Positions 19,038 through 27,588 of a stretch of 34,867 nt of DNA are shown here, piece by piece. The notes below the pieces were generated by a model. It saw only the letters and a list, made by a program, of their open reading frames with translations, had not been told where the DNA came from and did no database searches. The DNA is from Bradyrhizobium vignae (lineage in GTDB: Bacteria; Pseudomonadota; Alphaproteobacteria; Rhizobiales; Xanthobacteraceae): positions 1-34,867 of the forward strand of contig NZ_RDQF01000069.1 in the NCBI RefSeq assembly GCF_004114425.1. Direction: 5' to 3'. Position numbers and translations under genes: made by a program. Each line of letters starts with the position of its first letter. Position 1 is the first letter of the stretch.

Positions 19038-20858
19038 TCACCCGCCCGAGGATTCGATGCGCTGCGGCTGCTCCGGCGCATCTCCGCCGGACCTGCCGGG
19101 CGACCGAACCAAGCGATGCAACACCTCGCTCGGAGAGCCGAACGCTTCCGCGCGTCCGGCCCGCAGTATCAGCACTTTGTCAACACTGTTCAGGAGCGCC
19201 GGGCGCAGGGTTACGACCACTGCGGTGACCCCCCGCCTCTTGGCGCGCTGCAGGGTCTCGGTCAGAGCCTGCTCGCCCGCTGCGTCGAGATTCGAGTTGG
19301 GCTCGTCGAGCACGACGAGGGACGGATTGCCGAAGAATGCCCGGGCAAGCGCGATGCGCTGCTTCTGTCCTCCCGAGAGCGGCCCGCCACTGCGGTCGAG
19401 CACGGTCTCGTATCCTTGCCTCAACTGGCAGACCATGTCGTGAATGCCCGACAACATCGCCGCCTCATAGATGCTCTCGTCGGGCAAATCGTCGCGCATG
19501 CGGCAGATGTTCTGCTTGATGGTACCGGGAAATAGCTCGACCTCCTGGGGCAAGTAGCCGGTATATTCCCCGAACTGGCGGCGATCCCAGTTGCGCAGCT
19601 CTGTTCCGTCCAGCCTGACCTTTCCCGCTGTCGGCACCAGACATCCCACGAGAATGCGCGCGAGAGTCGACTTGCCCGATCCGGACGGTCCGACAATGGC
19701 CAACGACTCTCCGGGCGCGAGCTCGAGCGACACACCATTGAGTACCGGCTCCTTCGAGCCGGGCGGCAGATACAAGACCCGATCAACGCTCAGGCGACCT
19801 TGCGGTCTTGGCAAGCGCAGCTTGGGCGTCTCGCGCTGGAATGACTCGACCGCCTGCTTGACGCGGGCATAGGCCGATCGCGCCTGCACGCAGCTGCGCC
19901 ATCCCTCGATCAAGCCTTCGAGCGGCTGCAGGGCGCGGCCGGCAATGATCGAAGCCGCGATCATCATGCCCCCGGTGATCTCGGCGTGGAGGGCCAGATA
20001 GGCGCCGGTACCGAGAATCGTGATCTGGGCCACGAGCCGGACGAACTTCGACGCACCGCTGATCCAGAAATTCCGGTCAAGGGCCTGGCTCTGGACCGTC
20101 AGCGCCGGCGCCTGCCGGCGCCCCCAGTGGAGAATGCTTTCGCTCAGCATTCCCATCGCATTGATCACCTGCGAATTTCGCGCCAGCGACTCGGCCGCCG
20201 CATCGGCCTCGGCGGCATGCAGCCCTGCCTCGCTCAGACGTTCCGAGGTCGCTTTCTGGTTGATCAGCGCAATCAGTGCGAGGACCAGGCCCGAGACCAC
20301 TGCGATCCAGCCCAGATGTCGGTGAACGAGGAATATGACTGCGAAGTAGAGTGGTGAGAGTGGCGCGTCCATCAGCAGAAGCATGATAGGGCTCGAGATG
20401 AAACCCCGCACCTGGTGAAGGCTGCGGATCGCCTGGATCGTTCCGCCCTCGCCGGCCCTGGCGTTGTTGATGCTGCTCGCCAACACGGCGCCGCCGAGCA
20501 CCGCCTCCATCTTGGTCGCAAGACGCCCCAGCACCTGCCGACGCAGAATGTCCACGATCGAGAGGATACCGATGAACGCCAGCGCGAGAGCAGAGAGCAT
20601 CAGCAGTGTCTCGAGACTACGGCTCGTCAGCACGCGATCGGATATTTGAAAGAGGTAAATCGGCAACGTGAGCATCAGCAGATTCACAACGACCGAAAAC
20701 GCCGCGACTGCTATCAGGTTGGTGCGCGCAACCGAACGCCAGGCGGCCAGCGCGTTGACAGGTCCGACATAGTCGCGGGCCTCGCCGTTGGGTGTGACGC
20801 GAAGTTGAGCTCTGGAGTGGGTGCGCTGCGGATCGTCCAGTGTCTCGACAGCAGCCAT
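19038..20858 (-). CDS. Type I secretion permease/ATPase (PrtD family)
   Basis: 606 residues. An N-terminal membrane domain with six predicted helices (first pair VAAFSVVVNLLMLTLPIYLF and LLMLSALALAFIGILSI) is fused to an ABC ATPase with Walker A GPSGSGKST, signature LSGGQKQR and Walker B SLVVLDEPNSNLD. No peptidase or peptidase-like N-domain is present, consistent with export of C-terminally signalled, uncleaved proteins. Oddity: the switch (H-loop) His, normally in a THRP-type motif, is Leu (VVVTLRPALL; codon 19206-19208). It starts 12 nt after the giant repeat-protein gene, making that protein its most likely cargo. Confidence 0.93.
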   Translation of the reverse strand: MAAVETLDDPQRTHSRAQLRVTPNGEARDYVGPVNALAAWRSVARTNLIAVAAFSVVVNLLMLTLPIYLFQISDRVLTSRSLETLLMLSALALAFIGILSIVDILRRQVLGRLATKMEAVLGGAVLASSINNARAGEGGTIQAIRSLHQVRGFISSPIMLLLMDAPLSPLYFAVIFLVHRHLGWIAVVSGLVLALIALINQKATSERLSEAGLHAAEADAAAESLARNSQVINAMGMLSESILHWGRRQAPALTVQSQALDRNFWISGASKFVRLVAQITILGTGAYLALHAEITGGMMIAASIIAGRALQPLEGLIEGWRSCVQARSAYARVKQAVESFQRETPKLRLPRPQGRLSVDRVLYLPPGSKEPVLNGVSLELAPGESLAIVGPSGSGKSTLARILVGCLVPTAGKVRLDGTELRNWDRRQFGEYTGYLPQEVELFPGTIKQNICRMRDDLPDESIYEAAMLSGIHDMVCQLRQGYETVLDRSGGPLSGGQKQRIALARAFFGNPSLVVLDEPNSNLDAAGEQALTETLQRAKRRGVTAVVVTLRPALLNSVDKVLILRAGRAEAFGSPSEVLHRLVRSPGRSGGDAPEQPQRIESSGG

Positions 20859-20870
20859 GTTTGCCTCCCA

Positions 20871-23800
20871 CTAGAGGACGGCATCGTGAGTTCCAAGGTG
20901 ATCGATCTGAGTAGCATCCACGATATCGGGAGGCGGCGGCGCGGGATTTTGGACATCGGCAGCCACCGGCGCCGAAATATCTTGGGCCGGTACGGCGTCC
21001 GCCTGAGACGTAGCCGTCTGCGGGGGCGCGATGTCGCCGCTGAGCGAGACGCCATAGTCTGTATACTGGGTTCCGTTGAACAGCGTATCTGCCGGAGGCG
21101 GTGGCGCATCGTTCAACGCGATCACATCGCCCGCGACAGTGGTCGTCACCGCAGCATTCGATGTGTCCGTCACGACGTTCTGCGGGGCAGCGGTCACGGA
21201 TCCCGAACTCTCGATCGGAGCGTCGGCTGTGCTGGCGAGCGCAAGAAGGGTGTCGGCCGATCCAGACGTTTGAGCGCTGCCGGTGTCCGGCACGGCCGGG
21301 TCTACGGGCTCGGTCGTGGGGTTGCTGAGCGAGTCTCCGGCGCTGGTGAGCACCGGCCCGCTCGCGTCAGCGACCGGCGCCGTACTCACTGGAGCATCGC
21401 CGGCCACACTGCCCGTGTCGGCCGGTTGCGCCACGTCGCTCGGCGGATCGGTCGCAGCCCCAGCCGTTGTGGCGAGCACCGGCTCGCCTGTGTCAGCGAC
21501 CGGCGCCGCACTCGCAAGAGAATCGCCCGCCACACTGCCCGTGTCGATCGGATGCGACACGTCGTTGGTCGGATTGGTCAGAGCCGCAGCCGTTGTGGTG
21601 AGCACGGGCTCGCTCGCGTCAGCGACCGGCACCGTACTCACTACAGCATCGCCAGCCACACTGCCCGTGTCGGCCGGTTGCGCCACGTCGCTAGTCGGGT
21701 TGGTCAGGGCGGCAGCCGTTGTGGTGAGCACGGGCTCGCTCCCCTCAGCAACCGGCGCCGCACTCGCCACAGCGTCGCCCGCCACACTGCCCGCGTCGAC
21801 CGGTTGCGCCACGTCGCTCGACGCATCGGTCAGCGCAGTAGCCGTTGTGGTGAGCACGGGCTCGCTCGTGTCAGCGACCGGCGCCGCACTCGCAAGAGCA
21901 TCGCCCGCCACACTGCCCGTATCGACCGGATGCGACACGTCGCTAGTCGGATCGGTCAGAGCGGCAGCCGTTGTGGTGAGCACGGGCTCGCTCGCGTCAG
22001 CGACTGGCGCCGTACTCACCACAGCATCCCCAGCTACACTGCCCGTATCGGGGGGCTGCGCCACGTCGCTCGGCGCATCGGTCAGCGCAGCAGCCGTTGT
22101 GGCGAGCACCGGCTCGCCCGCGTCAGCGACGGCCGCAAGAGAATCGCCCGCCACACTGCCTGTGTCGACTGGATGCGAGACGTCGCTGGTCGGATTGGTC
22201 AGAGCGCCAGCTGTTGTGGTGAGCACCGGCTCGCTCGCGTCAGCGACGGGCGCCGCACTCGCAGTCACACTGCCCGTGTCGGCCGGTTGCGATACGTCGC
22301 TCGTCGCATGGGTCAGAGCCGCAGCCGTTGTGATGAGCACGGGCTCGCCCGTGTCAGCGACCGGCGCCGTACTCGCCAGAGCGTCGCCAGCCATAATCGC
22401 AGTGTCGGCCGGATGCGAGAGCTCGCTCGCCGGATCGGTCGGAGCGGCAGCTGTTGTGGCGAGCACCGGCGCGCTCGTGTCAGCGACCGGCGCCGCACTC
22501 GCCAAAGCATCGCCAGCCACACCGGTGGGCTGTGATACATCACCAGGTGCACCGTTGGCCGTATCCACTGCCAACCCCACGATCTCAAAGGCTGGTGCTG
22601 AACTCGCCAGGGTGTGAGCTCCCGTGCTGTCCGATGCAACCGTTTGCGGCAACGTGGTCGACTGACTGTCTGGAACAGTCGTCGGGCCAACCACCTCGTT
22701 GCTCAGCGTGCTCACGGTGTCGGCGACGGTCGTGAGCGTCGGCGGCACCGCATCGACCGACGCGATTGCGCCGACGACGTCGTTGGGCAGCGTACTGACG
22801 GTGTCGGTCACCGTCGCGAGTGCGGGCGGCACCGCCGCTTCGACCGCCGCAATCGTCCCAACCATGTCGTTGGGCAGCGTGCCCGCAGTGTCGGCCAAGG
22901 TCGTGAGCGTCGGCGGCACCGCCTCAACCGGCGCGATTGCGCCGGCCACGTCGCTAGGCAGCGTGCTGACGGTGTCGGCCAGGCTCGTAAGCGTCGGCGG
23001 CACCGCCTCAACCGGCACGATTGCGCCGGCCGCGTCGTTGGGCAGCGTGCTGACGGTGTCGGTCACCGTCGTGAGCGCCGGCAGCACCGCCGGTTCGACC
23101 GCCGCAATCGTTTCACCCACGTCGTTGGGCAGCAGCGTGCCCGCGGTGTCGGCCAAGGTCGTGAGCGTCGACGGCGCTGCCTCGGCCGGAGCGATTGCGC
23201 CGGCCACGTCGCTGGCCAGCGTGCTGACGGTGTCGGTCGTCGTCGCGAGTGCGGGCGGCACCGCCGCCTCGGCCGCCGCAATCGTACCAACCACGTCGTT
23301 CGGCAGCGTGCCCACGGTGTCGGTCATCGTCGTGAGCGCCGGCAGCACCGCCGGTTCGACCGCCGCAATCGTTTCACCCACGTCGTTGGGCAGCAGCGTG
23401 CCCGCGGTGTCGGCCAAGGTCGTGAGCGTCGACGGCGCTGCCTCGGCCGGAGCGATTGCGCCGGCCACGTCGCTGGCCAGCGTGCTGACGGTGTCGGTCG
23501 TCGTCGCGAGTGCGGGCGGCACCGCCGCCTCGGCCGCCGCAATCGTACCAACCACGTCGTTCGGCAGCGTGCCCACGGTGTCGGTCGCCGTGGCGAGTGC
23601 CGGCGGCACCGCCGCTTCGACCGGCGGGATTGCGCCGGCGACATCGTTGGGCAGCGTGCCGACGGTGTCGGTCACCGTCGTGAGCGCCGGCGGCACTGCC
23701 GTTTCGACCGCCGCAATCGTTCCAACCACCGTTCCAACCACGTCGTTGGGCAGCGTGCCCGCGGTGTCGGCCAAGGTCGTGAGCGTCGGCGGCACCGCAT

Positions 23801-25517
23801 CGATCGGCGCGATTGCGCCGGCGACGTCGTTGGGCGGCGTGCTGACGGTGTCGATCACCGTCGTGAGCGCCGGCAGCACCGCCGGTTCGACCGCCGCAAT
23901 CGTTTCACCCACGTCGTTGGGCAGCGTGCTGACGGTATCGGTCATCGTCGCGAGTGCCGGCGGCACCGCCGCTTCGACCACCGCAATCGTCCCAACCATG
24001 TCGTTGGGCAGCGTGCCCGCAGTGTCGGCCAAGGTCGTGAGCGTCGGCGGCACCGCCTCAACCGGCGCGATTGCGCCGGCCACATCGCTAGGCAGCGTGC
24101 TGACGGTGTCGGCCAGGCTCGTAAGCGTCGGCGGCACCGCCTCAACCGGCACGATTGCGCCGGCCGCGTCGTTGGGCAGCGTGCTGACGGTGTCGGTCAC
24201 CGTCGTGAGCGCCGGCAGCACCGCCGGTTCGACCGCCGCAATCGTTTCACCCACGTCGTTGGGCAGCAGCGTGCCCGCGGTGTCGGCCAAGGTCGTGAGC
24301 GTCGACGGCGCTGCCTCGGCCGGAGCGATTGCGCCGGCCACGTCGCTGGCCAGCGTGCTGACGGTGTCGGTCGTCGTCGCGAGTGCGGGCGGCACCGCCG
24401 CCTCGGCCGCCGCAATCGTACCAACCACGTCGTTCGGCAGCGTGCCCACGGTGTCGGTCGCCGTGGCGAGTGCCGGCGGCACCGCCGCTTCGACTGGCGC
24501 AATCGTAGCAACCATGCCGTCGGGCAGAGTGCCCACGGTGTCCGCCAACGTCGTGAGCGTCGGCGGCACCGCCTCAACCGGCACGATTGCGCCGGCGACG
24601 TCGTTGGGCAGCGTGCTGACGGTGTCGGTCATCGTCGCGAGTGCCGGCGGCACCGCCGCTTCGACCACCGCAATCGTTCCAGCCACGTCGTTGGGCAGCG
24701 TGCCCGCGGTGTGGGCCAGGCTCGTGAGCGTCGGCTGCGCCGTCACCTGGAGCGGCGCGATCGCGCAGACCTCGCCATCCGGTAGCGTGCTGACGGTGTC
24801 GCTCGTCGTCGTGAGCGCCGGCGGCACCATCGCCTCGACCGGCGCAATCCCTAGCACCACGTCATTGCTCAGATCACCGACCATTCCAAGCAGGGGAAAG
24901 GAGCTGACGATCGACGGGCTAGACGAGCCGCAAAGCAAATCAGATCGAATGGATTCGAGCGTTGACCCACCAGACACTTCAGTGCTTCCGACGTCCGACT
25001 CTGCTGACGGCGAGTTCACGCAACTGACGTTACTAACGTCGGCCGAGGTGTGAGCATGGTCCTTGCAGGAATCGGCATCTTCGCTACCTCCGCCCTCACC
25101 CCCATAGTTCGCAGCGGCGATCGCGTCGCCACGAGCGGTGCTCGGTCTAGGCGTGTGTTCATGCGGCTCCGCCGGGAGGCCGGTCGGATCGAGCTGAGCC
25201 ACATGCGTCTCCGACGAAGCGGCCAGCCCCTTAGGCCTCTCATCCTCCGGGCCCGGTTTCGCAGGATCGGTCGCAGGCAGCTCGTCGTCCGTCGCTTGCG
25301 GCCCCGCTCCTGCCTGAGCAGTTGTCGCGTCTTCTTGCTCGGCCAGCGCGGATTTGAACGGAGCCGCAAGGAACTCTTCGCAGGCGATCAGCGGGGCAAT
25401 GAAGAACGACCAGGTCAAGAAACTGAAAGATCCGGATCGCTTGTCAGCGCGCTGCACTCCGGCTTCGAAAATCTTCCGCTCTTGCTCGAACAGTTCGCGC
25501 TTTTCCACCTGCTGCAT
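20871..25517 (-). CDS. Giant acidic tandem-repeat protein, probable type I secretion cargo
   Basis: 1548 residues. Residues 1-60 are charged and helical with one hydrophobic stretch (FLTWSFFIAPLIACEEFLAA), followed by an acidic linker. Then come about 25 repeats of 29-30 residues (consensus like TDTVSTLPNDVAGAIAPVEA-VPPTL) and about 10 repeats of some 42 residues (like VAGDALASAAPVADTSEPVL plus TTTAAALTDPTSDVAQP). The C-terminus has NGTQYTDYGVSLSGD and ends acidic-hydrophobic, HDAVL, compatible with an uncleaved C-terminal export signal. The repeats contain Asp/Glu but essentially no Lys, Arg, Phe, Trp or Tyr. No known domain was recognised. The plus strand here also has very long open frames, but they are Arg/His-rich shadows. 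The adjacent ATPase gene supports export; the hydrophobic N-terminal stretch is unexpected for such cargo. Confidence 0.8.
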   Translation of the reverse strand: MQQVEKRELFEQERKIFEAGVQRADKRSGSFSFLTWSFFIAPLIACEEFLAAPFKSALAEQEDATTAQAGAGPQATDDELPATDPAKPGPEDERPKGLAASSETHVAQLDPTGLPAEPHEHTPRPSTARGDAIAAANYGGEGGGSEDADSCKDHAHTSADVSNVSCVNSPSAESDVGSTEVSGGSTLESIRSDLLCGSSSPSIVSSFPLLGMVGDLSNDVVLGIAPVEAMVPPALTTTSDTVSTLPDGEVCAIAPLQVTAQPTLTSLAHTAGTLPNDVAGTIAVVEAAVPPALATMTDTVSTLPNDVAGAIVPVEAVPPTLTTLADTVGTLPDGMVATIAPVEAAVPPALATATDTVGTLPNDVVGTIAAAEAAVPPALATTTDTVSTLASDVAGAIAPAEAAPSTLTTLADTAGTLLPNDVGETIAAVEPAVLPALTTVTDTVSTLPNDAAGAIVPVEAVPPTLTSLADTVSTLPSDVAGAIAPVEAVPPTLTTLADTAGTLPNDMVGTIAVVEAAVPPALATMTDTVSTLPNDVGETIAAVEPAVLPALTTVIDTVSTPPNDVAGAIAPIDAVPPTLTTLADTAGTLPNDVVGTVVGTIAAVETAVPPALTTVTDTVGTLPNDVAGAIPPVEAAVPPALATATDTVGTLPNDVVGTIAAAEAAVPPALATTTDTVSTLASDVAGAIAPAEAAPSTLTTLADTAGTLLPNDVGETIAAVEPAVLPALTTMTDTVGTLPNDVVGTIAAAEAAVPPALATTTDTVSTLASDVAGAIAPAEAAPSTLTTLADTAGTLLPNDVGETIAAVEPAVLPALTTVTDTVSTLPNDAAGAIVPVEAVPPTLTSLADTVSTLPSDVAGAIAPVEAVPPTLTTLADTAGTLPNDMVGTIAAVEAAVPPALATVTDTVSTLPNDVVGAIASVDAVPPTLTTVADTVSTLSNEVVGPTTVPDSQSTTLPQTVASDSTGAHTLASSAPAFEIVGLAVDTANGAPGDVSQPTGVAGDALASAAPVADTSAPVLATTAAAPTDPASELSHPADTAIMAGDALASTAPVADTGEPVLITTAAALTHATSDVSQPADTGSVTASAAPVADASEPVLTTTAGALTNPTSDVSHPVDTGSVAGDSLAAVADAGEPVLATTAAALTDAPSDVAQPPDTGSVAGDAVVSTAPVADASEPVLTTTAAALTDPTSDVSHPVDTGSVAGDALASAAPVADTSEPVLTTTATALTDASSDVAQPVDAGSVAGDAVASAAPVAEGSEPVLTTTAAALTNPTSDVAQPADTGSVAGDAVVSTVPVADASEPVLTTTAAALTNPTNDVSHPIDTGSVAGDSLASAAPVADTGEPVLATTAGAATDPPSDVAQPADTGSVAGDAPVSTAPVADASGPVLTSAGDSLSNPTTEPVDPAVPDTGSAQTSGSADTLLALASTADAPIESSGSVTAAPQNVVTDTSNAAVTTTVAGDVIALNDAPPPPADTLFNGTQYTDYGVSLSGDIAPPQTATSQADAVPAQDISAPVAADVQNPAPPPPDIVDATQIDHLGTHDAVL
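21300..22540 (-). repeat. About ten 126-bp coding repeats
   Basis: Units of roughly 42 residues with the core APVAD-x-[SG]-EPVL and D-V-[AS]-[QH]-P-x-D-[TA]-GSV. Some units are shortened (for example one lacking the APVA segment near 22120 and one lacking GDAL near 22260). Confidence 0.8.
22690..24885 (-). repeat. 87/90-bp coding repeats, about 25 units
   Basis: Each unit encodes 29 or 30 residues with the core LPNDV-x-G-x-I and PP-[AT]-L-[AT]-T. Unit variants (for example LASDV, LLPNDVGE) recur in the same order in several places, showing growth by block duplication and not only single-unit slippage. Confidence 0.85.
22799..23324 (-). repeat. Block of about 0.5 kb duplicated at +1134 bp (23933-24458)
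   Basis: Landmarks such as the CTAGGCAGCG junction at 22954 and 24088, and GTGAGCGCCGGCAGCACC at 23071 and 24205, are both exactly 1134 bp apart and the intervening sequence is nearly identical. A third copy of part of the block starts at 23332, 261 bp (three units) after 23071. Confidence 0.75.
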
Positions 25518-25586
25518 GACCGCCGCCTTTCTCGTTCAAAACCACTCTCGCCCGGCAGTATTCACCGCCAGCGTCTCTTCGGCATG

Positions 25587-26150
25587 TCAGGCGTTCGTGT
25601 CGTGCGGCGTATCCGTCGCCGTGTCGAAATGCCCTACGTTGAAGTGATCCGTTGGGCCCATCAAATCGATGGCGTATTCGAGTGCATCGTCGCAAGACAT
25701 CGAAGCGAGCGCGCCCTGTATGTCACCCGAATGATCGGGACCGTGCGAGCTGAAATCACCCGCGAATTCACCATGGGAGAAGTCGAACTTGGCTAGCGCT
25801 TCACCCGGACTGCGATCGGTGTCGCCCCTGCTGCCATCGTCAGCCCCCTTGTCCCAATAATCCTTGGGCTGGTATTCGCCGTCCTTGACGTCCTTCCAGC
25901 TACCATCGTGCGCTGGGTAGTCGCCCTTGGCGTCTTTCGGGTAGGCACCCATGCCGCTAAGCTTGGAATAATCGTCCTTTCCGTCGCTGTTCGAATACTC
26001 GTCGTTACCCCTACGATCGTCATTCCACTTTGACTGCTTGCCCTCGCCGCAGTCGTCGGGCTTGGTCGACGTGCATTCCTCGGGTGGGACGCCGGTTCCC
26101 GCAAGCTTTCCGAGCCCGAGAATGCTCGTAACGCTGCTCAGGATAGACAT
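25587..26150 (-). CDS. 187-aa acidic hydrophilic protein of unknown function
   Basis: The N-terminus (MSILSSVTSILGLGKLAGTG) is weakly hydrophobic or amphipathic and is not a standard signal peptide. The rest is Asp/Gly/Lys/Tyr-rich, with KDYWDKG and PGEALAKFDFSHGEF, then SMSCDDALEYAIDLMGPTDHF near the end. The segment from QPKDY to GEALAKFDFS has a counterpart in the C-terminal tail of the C39 exporter (29170-31566). GAGGAG lies 8-9 nt before the ATG. It is encoded between the ECF sigma gene and the giant repeat protein, 69 nt upstream of the latter, so probably co-transcribed. It may be a second secreted cargo, a chaperone or an immunity-like partner; no known family was recognised. Confidence 0.75.
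   Translation of the reverse strand: MSILSSVTSILGLGKLAGTGVPPEECTSTKPDDCGEGKQSKWNDDRRGNDEYSNSDGKDDYSKLSGMGAYPKDAKGDYPAHDGSWKDVKDGEYQPKDYWDKGADDGSRGDTDRSPGEALAKFDFSHGEFAGDFSSHGPDHSGDIQGALASMSCDDALEYAIDLMGPTDHFNVGHFDTATDTPHDTNA
25777..25808 (-). repeat. 32-nt sequence shared in inverted orientation with 31525-31556
   Basis: On the minus strand this stretch encodes PGEALAKFDFS; on the plus strand 31525-31556 encodes PGEALAKIDFS. By eye the two 32-nt stretches differ at only two positions. A further 11-nt match, CCCAAGGATTA, occurs upstream in both genes. Confidence 0.8.
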
Positions 26151-26285
26151 GGCTTCGCTCCTCGCTTCAGCTTTGCGACGGCACGAGGGTCACGCGCGCG
26201 TGCCCTGCCGGGATCACCACGCGGTCACCCCTACTGTCGCCGAAGCACACCCGTGGATGCATCGGCGAAGAAATAAGTTCACGCC

Positions 26286-26903
26286 TCATTCGAGCTGCCG
26301 GCGCATGGCCACGAGCTCTCTCCGGATCCACGCCTTGACGGTTCCGACGGGAACCCGCAGACATTCGGAAATCTCCTCGTGCGTGCGCCCGTCGACGATC
26401 GCCAGAAGCAGGCTCGCGCGACGCTGTGGCTCAAGCTGGTCGAGCATGGTTCGCAGCGTCATGCTGTCTGGGATACAGGACGCAGGGTTCGGAGTGGTCT
26501 GTTCGCGCGCGCAGATGGCATTCAATGCATCATCCTCGAGCGCGAGTTCGCGCCCGGCGTTCTGCCGCATCTTGAGCGCTGTGTTGCGGACGATCGCGTA
26601 AATCCAGCCCCGGGCGGATCCTCGCGCAGGATCGAAGTCTTTCGCACATCGGAGAATCTGCGCGAATGCGTCGTGGATGACGTCCTCGGAACGCGATCTG
26701 TCGTGCACGATCCGGTGCGCCATCGCGCGCAGCTGTTCCTTCTCCCGGGCGTAGATCTTGCCGACGGCCGACTGCGATCCGGAGGCGCACTCCAGCAGAG
26801 CGGTTTCGTAATCAAGCGCCGTCTCGCAATTTGAATAACCCTCGTGCCGCGCTGCGGCGGAGCGAGGCGTTCCCTTCGTCACATCGGCGCATGGATGGGG
26901 CAT
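26286..26903 (-). CDS. ECF-type sigma-70 family RNA polymerase sigma factor
   Basis: 205 residues. Region 2 covers roughly 60-115 (REKEQLRAMAHRIVHDRSRSEDVIHDAF, then ARGWIYAIVRNTALK) and region 4 is at the end (LDQLEPQRRASLLLAIVDGRTHEEISECLRVPVGTVKAWIRREL). It lacks regions 1 and 3, as ECF sigmas do. No anti-sigma gene is adjacent, which is unusual for the class. It is the first gene of the minus-strand group leading to the 187-aa protein (135 nt away), the giant repeat protein and the type I exporter, so control of the secretion island is a reasonable inference. The first ~40 residues are poorly conserved-looking and the start could be further in. Confidence 0.85.
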   Translation of the reverse strand: MPHPCADVTKGTPRSAAARHEGYSNCETALDYETALLECASGSQSAVGKIYAREKEQLRAMAHRIVHDRSRSEDVIHDAFAQILRCAKDFDPARGSARGWIYAIVRNTALKMRQNAGRELALEDDALNAICAREQTTPNPASCIPDSMTLRTMLDQLEPQRRASLLLAIVDGRTHEEISECLRVPVGTVKAWIRRELVAMRRQLE

Positions 26904-26980
26904 GGTCGAAGTAACCCCTCACAAAGCAGATTCGCGACTGCTTTCACCTGCAGGACTGCCCGTGGCATTCAATGCCCTGC

Positions 26981-26999
26981 ATTTAAAATTAATTTAAAT
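26981..26999. promoter_or_regulatory. AT-rich inverted repeat upstream of the ECF sigma gene
   Basis: Arms ATTTAAA and TTTAAAT are separated by 5 nt in otherwise GC-rich DNA. Its position fits a promoter or operator for the sigma gene; no binding protein can be named. Confidence 0.4.
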
Positions 27000-27487
27000 A
27001 ACCCGTTTTAAAAAAATACGAAATCGACCGTCGGCGAACTCAAGTCAACAGCATCAACTTCGTTCCCGACGTTTTCAAACTTTTCCCGACCGCCAAATGG
27101 CCAACGGTCGTCACCGGCGCAGGCGGGTAATGCGTCGTGCGCGTCGGCCAGGCAAGTCGCCGTGCGAAGCGACGTTATCCCTTTCGTCGACTTCGAAAAT
27201 GGAGGCTTCAAAAACGGTCGCTAAGTCGCATTCATAACTTTAGCGCACACATCTCCGACTACGTCTAAGACCTTTGCGCAGCGATCATGCAGCCAAAAGC
27301 CAAGGCGGTTCTTGGACCGAACTCCGCTATAGCGTCCCAGCGCGCGTTCGTTCGAAACGCGTCGCATCTCCGTCACGCCGTCAAGAAGATCCGAACGTCC
27401 AATCGTTATGACGAAACCGCACCGTCACCTCGCATACGACGTTGCAAAATCAGGATGCGACAAAGCGTCAAACGCGCGCCGCTCACA

Positions 27488-27555
27488 AAATTTGCGCGGC
27501 CGTGCATCCAAATTGGCGTCTTGCACCTAGTGATGACGTGGCAACAGTTACATCA
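27488..27555 (+). repeat. 68-bp element upstream of the peptide gene, copy 1 (copy 2 at 31860-31927)
   Basis: Aligned without gaps, the two copies agree at 51 of 68 positions by hand count, with blocks AAATTTGCGCG, GTGC-TCCA and TGGCAAC. Copy 1 ends 33 bp before the peptide start, copy 2 ends 99 bp before the start of the gene at 32027. It may be a shared promoter or a repeated intergenic element. Confidence 0.6.
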
Positions 27556-27575
27556 ATGTTCCGCCACTTACATCG

Positions 27576-27583
27576 AAAGGAGG
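27576..27583 (+). promoter_or_regulatory. Near-ideal ribosome binding site of the leader peptide
   Basis: AAAGGAGG lies 5 nt before the ATG at 27589. It fixes the start there and not at the upstream in-frame codon at 27442, and predicts strong translation of the peptide. Confidence 0.85.
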
Positions 27584-27588
27584 CCAAC

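Larger units (their letters stand above)
26904..27588. other. Divergent intergenic region (685 bp) between the two export modules
   Basis: It should hold the promoters of the sigma-factor unit (minus) and the peptide-exporter unit (plus). An AT-rich tract at 26981-27020 contains the inverted repeat ATTTAAA-N5-TTTAAAT (26981-26999), 78 bp from the sigma start codon. The last 100 bp contain the element shared with 31860-31927. Short frames in both directions show no recognisable protein. Confidence 0.55.

Noticed and set aside
22690..24885. CRISPR-like regular repeats
   Set aside because: The 87/90-bp period is in-frame coding repetition with no unique spacers between short identical repeats.
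20415..25053. Very long plus-strand open frames (444 to 784 codons) across the repeat gene
   Set aside because: They are antisense shadows of a GC-rich, stop-poor repeat. One is extremely Arg/His-rich (RRHRRFDRRNR-type), another a mirrored Val/Ser/Thr/Ala repeat. They lack ribosome binding sites, while the minus-strand frame is longer and in operon context.
27442..27588. Longer version of the leader-peptide gene starting at 27442
   Set aside because: The extra 49 residues look non-coding. AAAGGAGG sits at ideal distance from the ATG at 27589, and the leader pattern starts right after that ATG.
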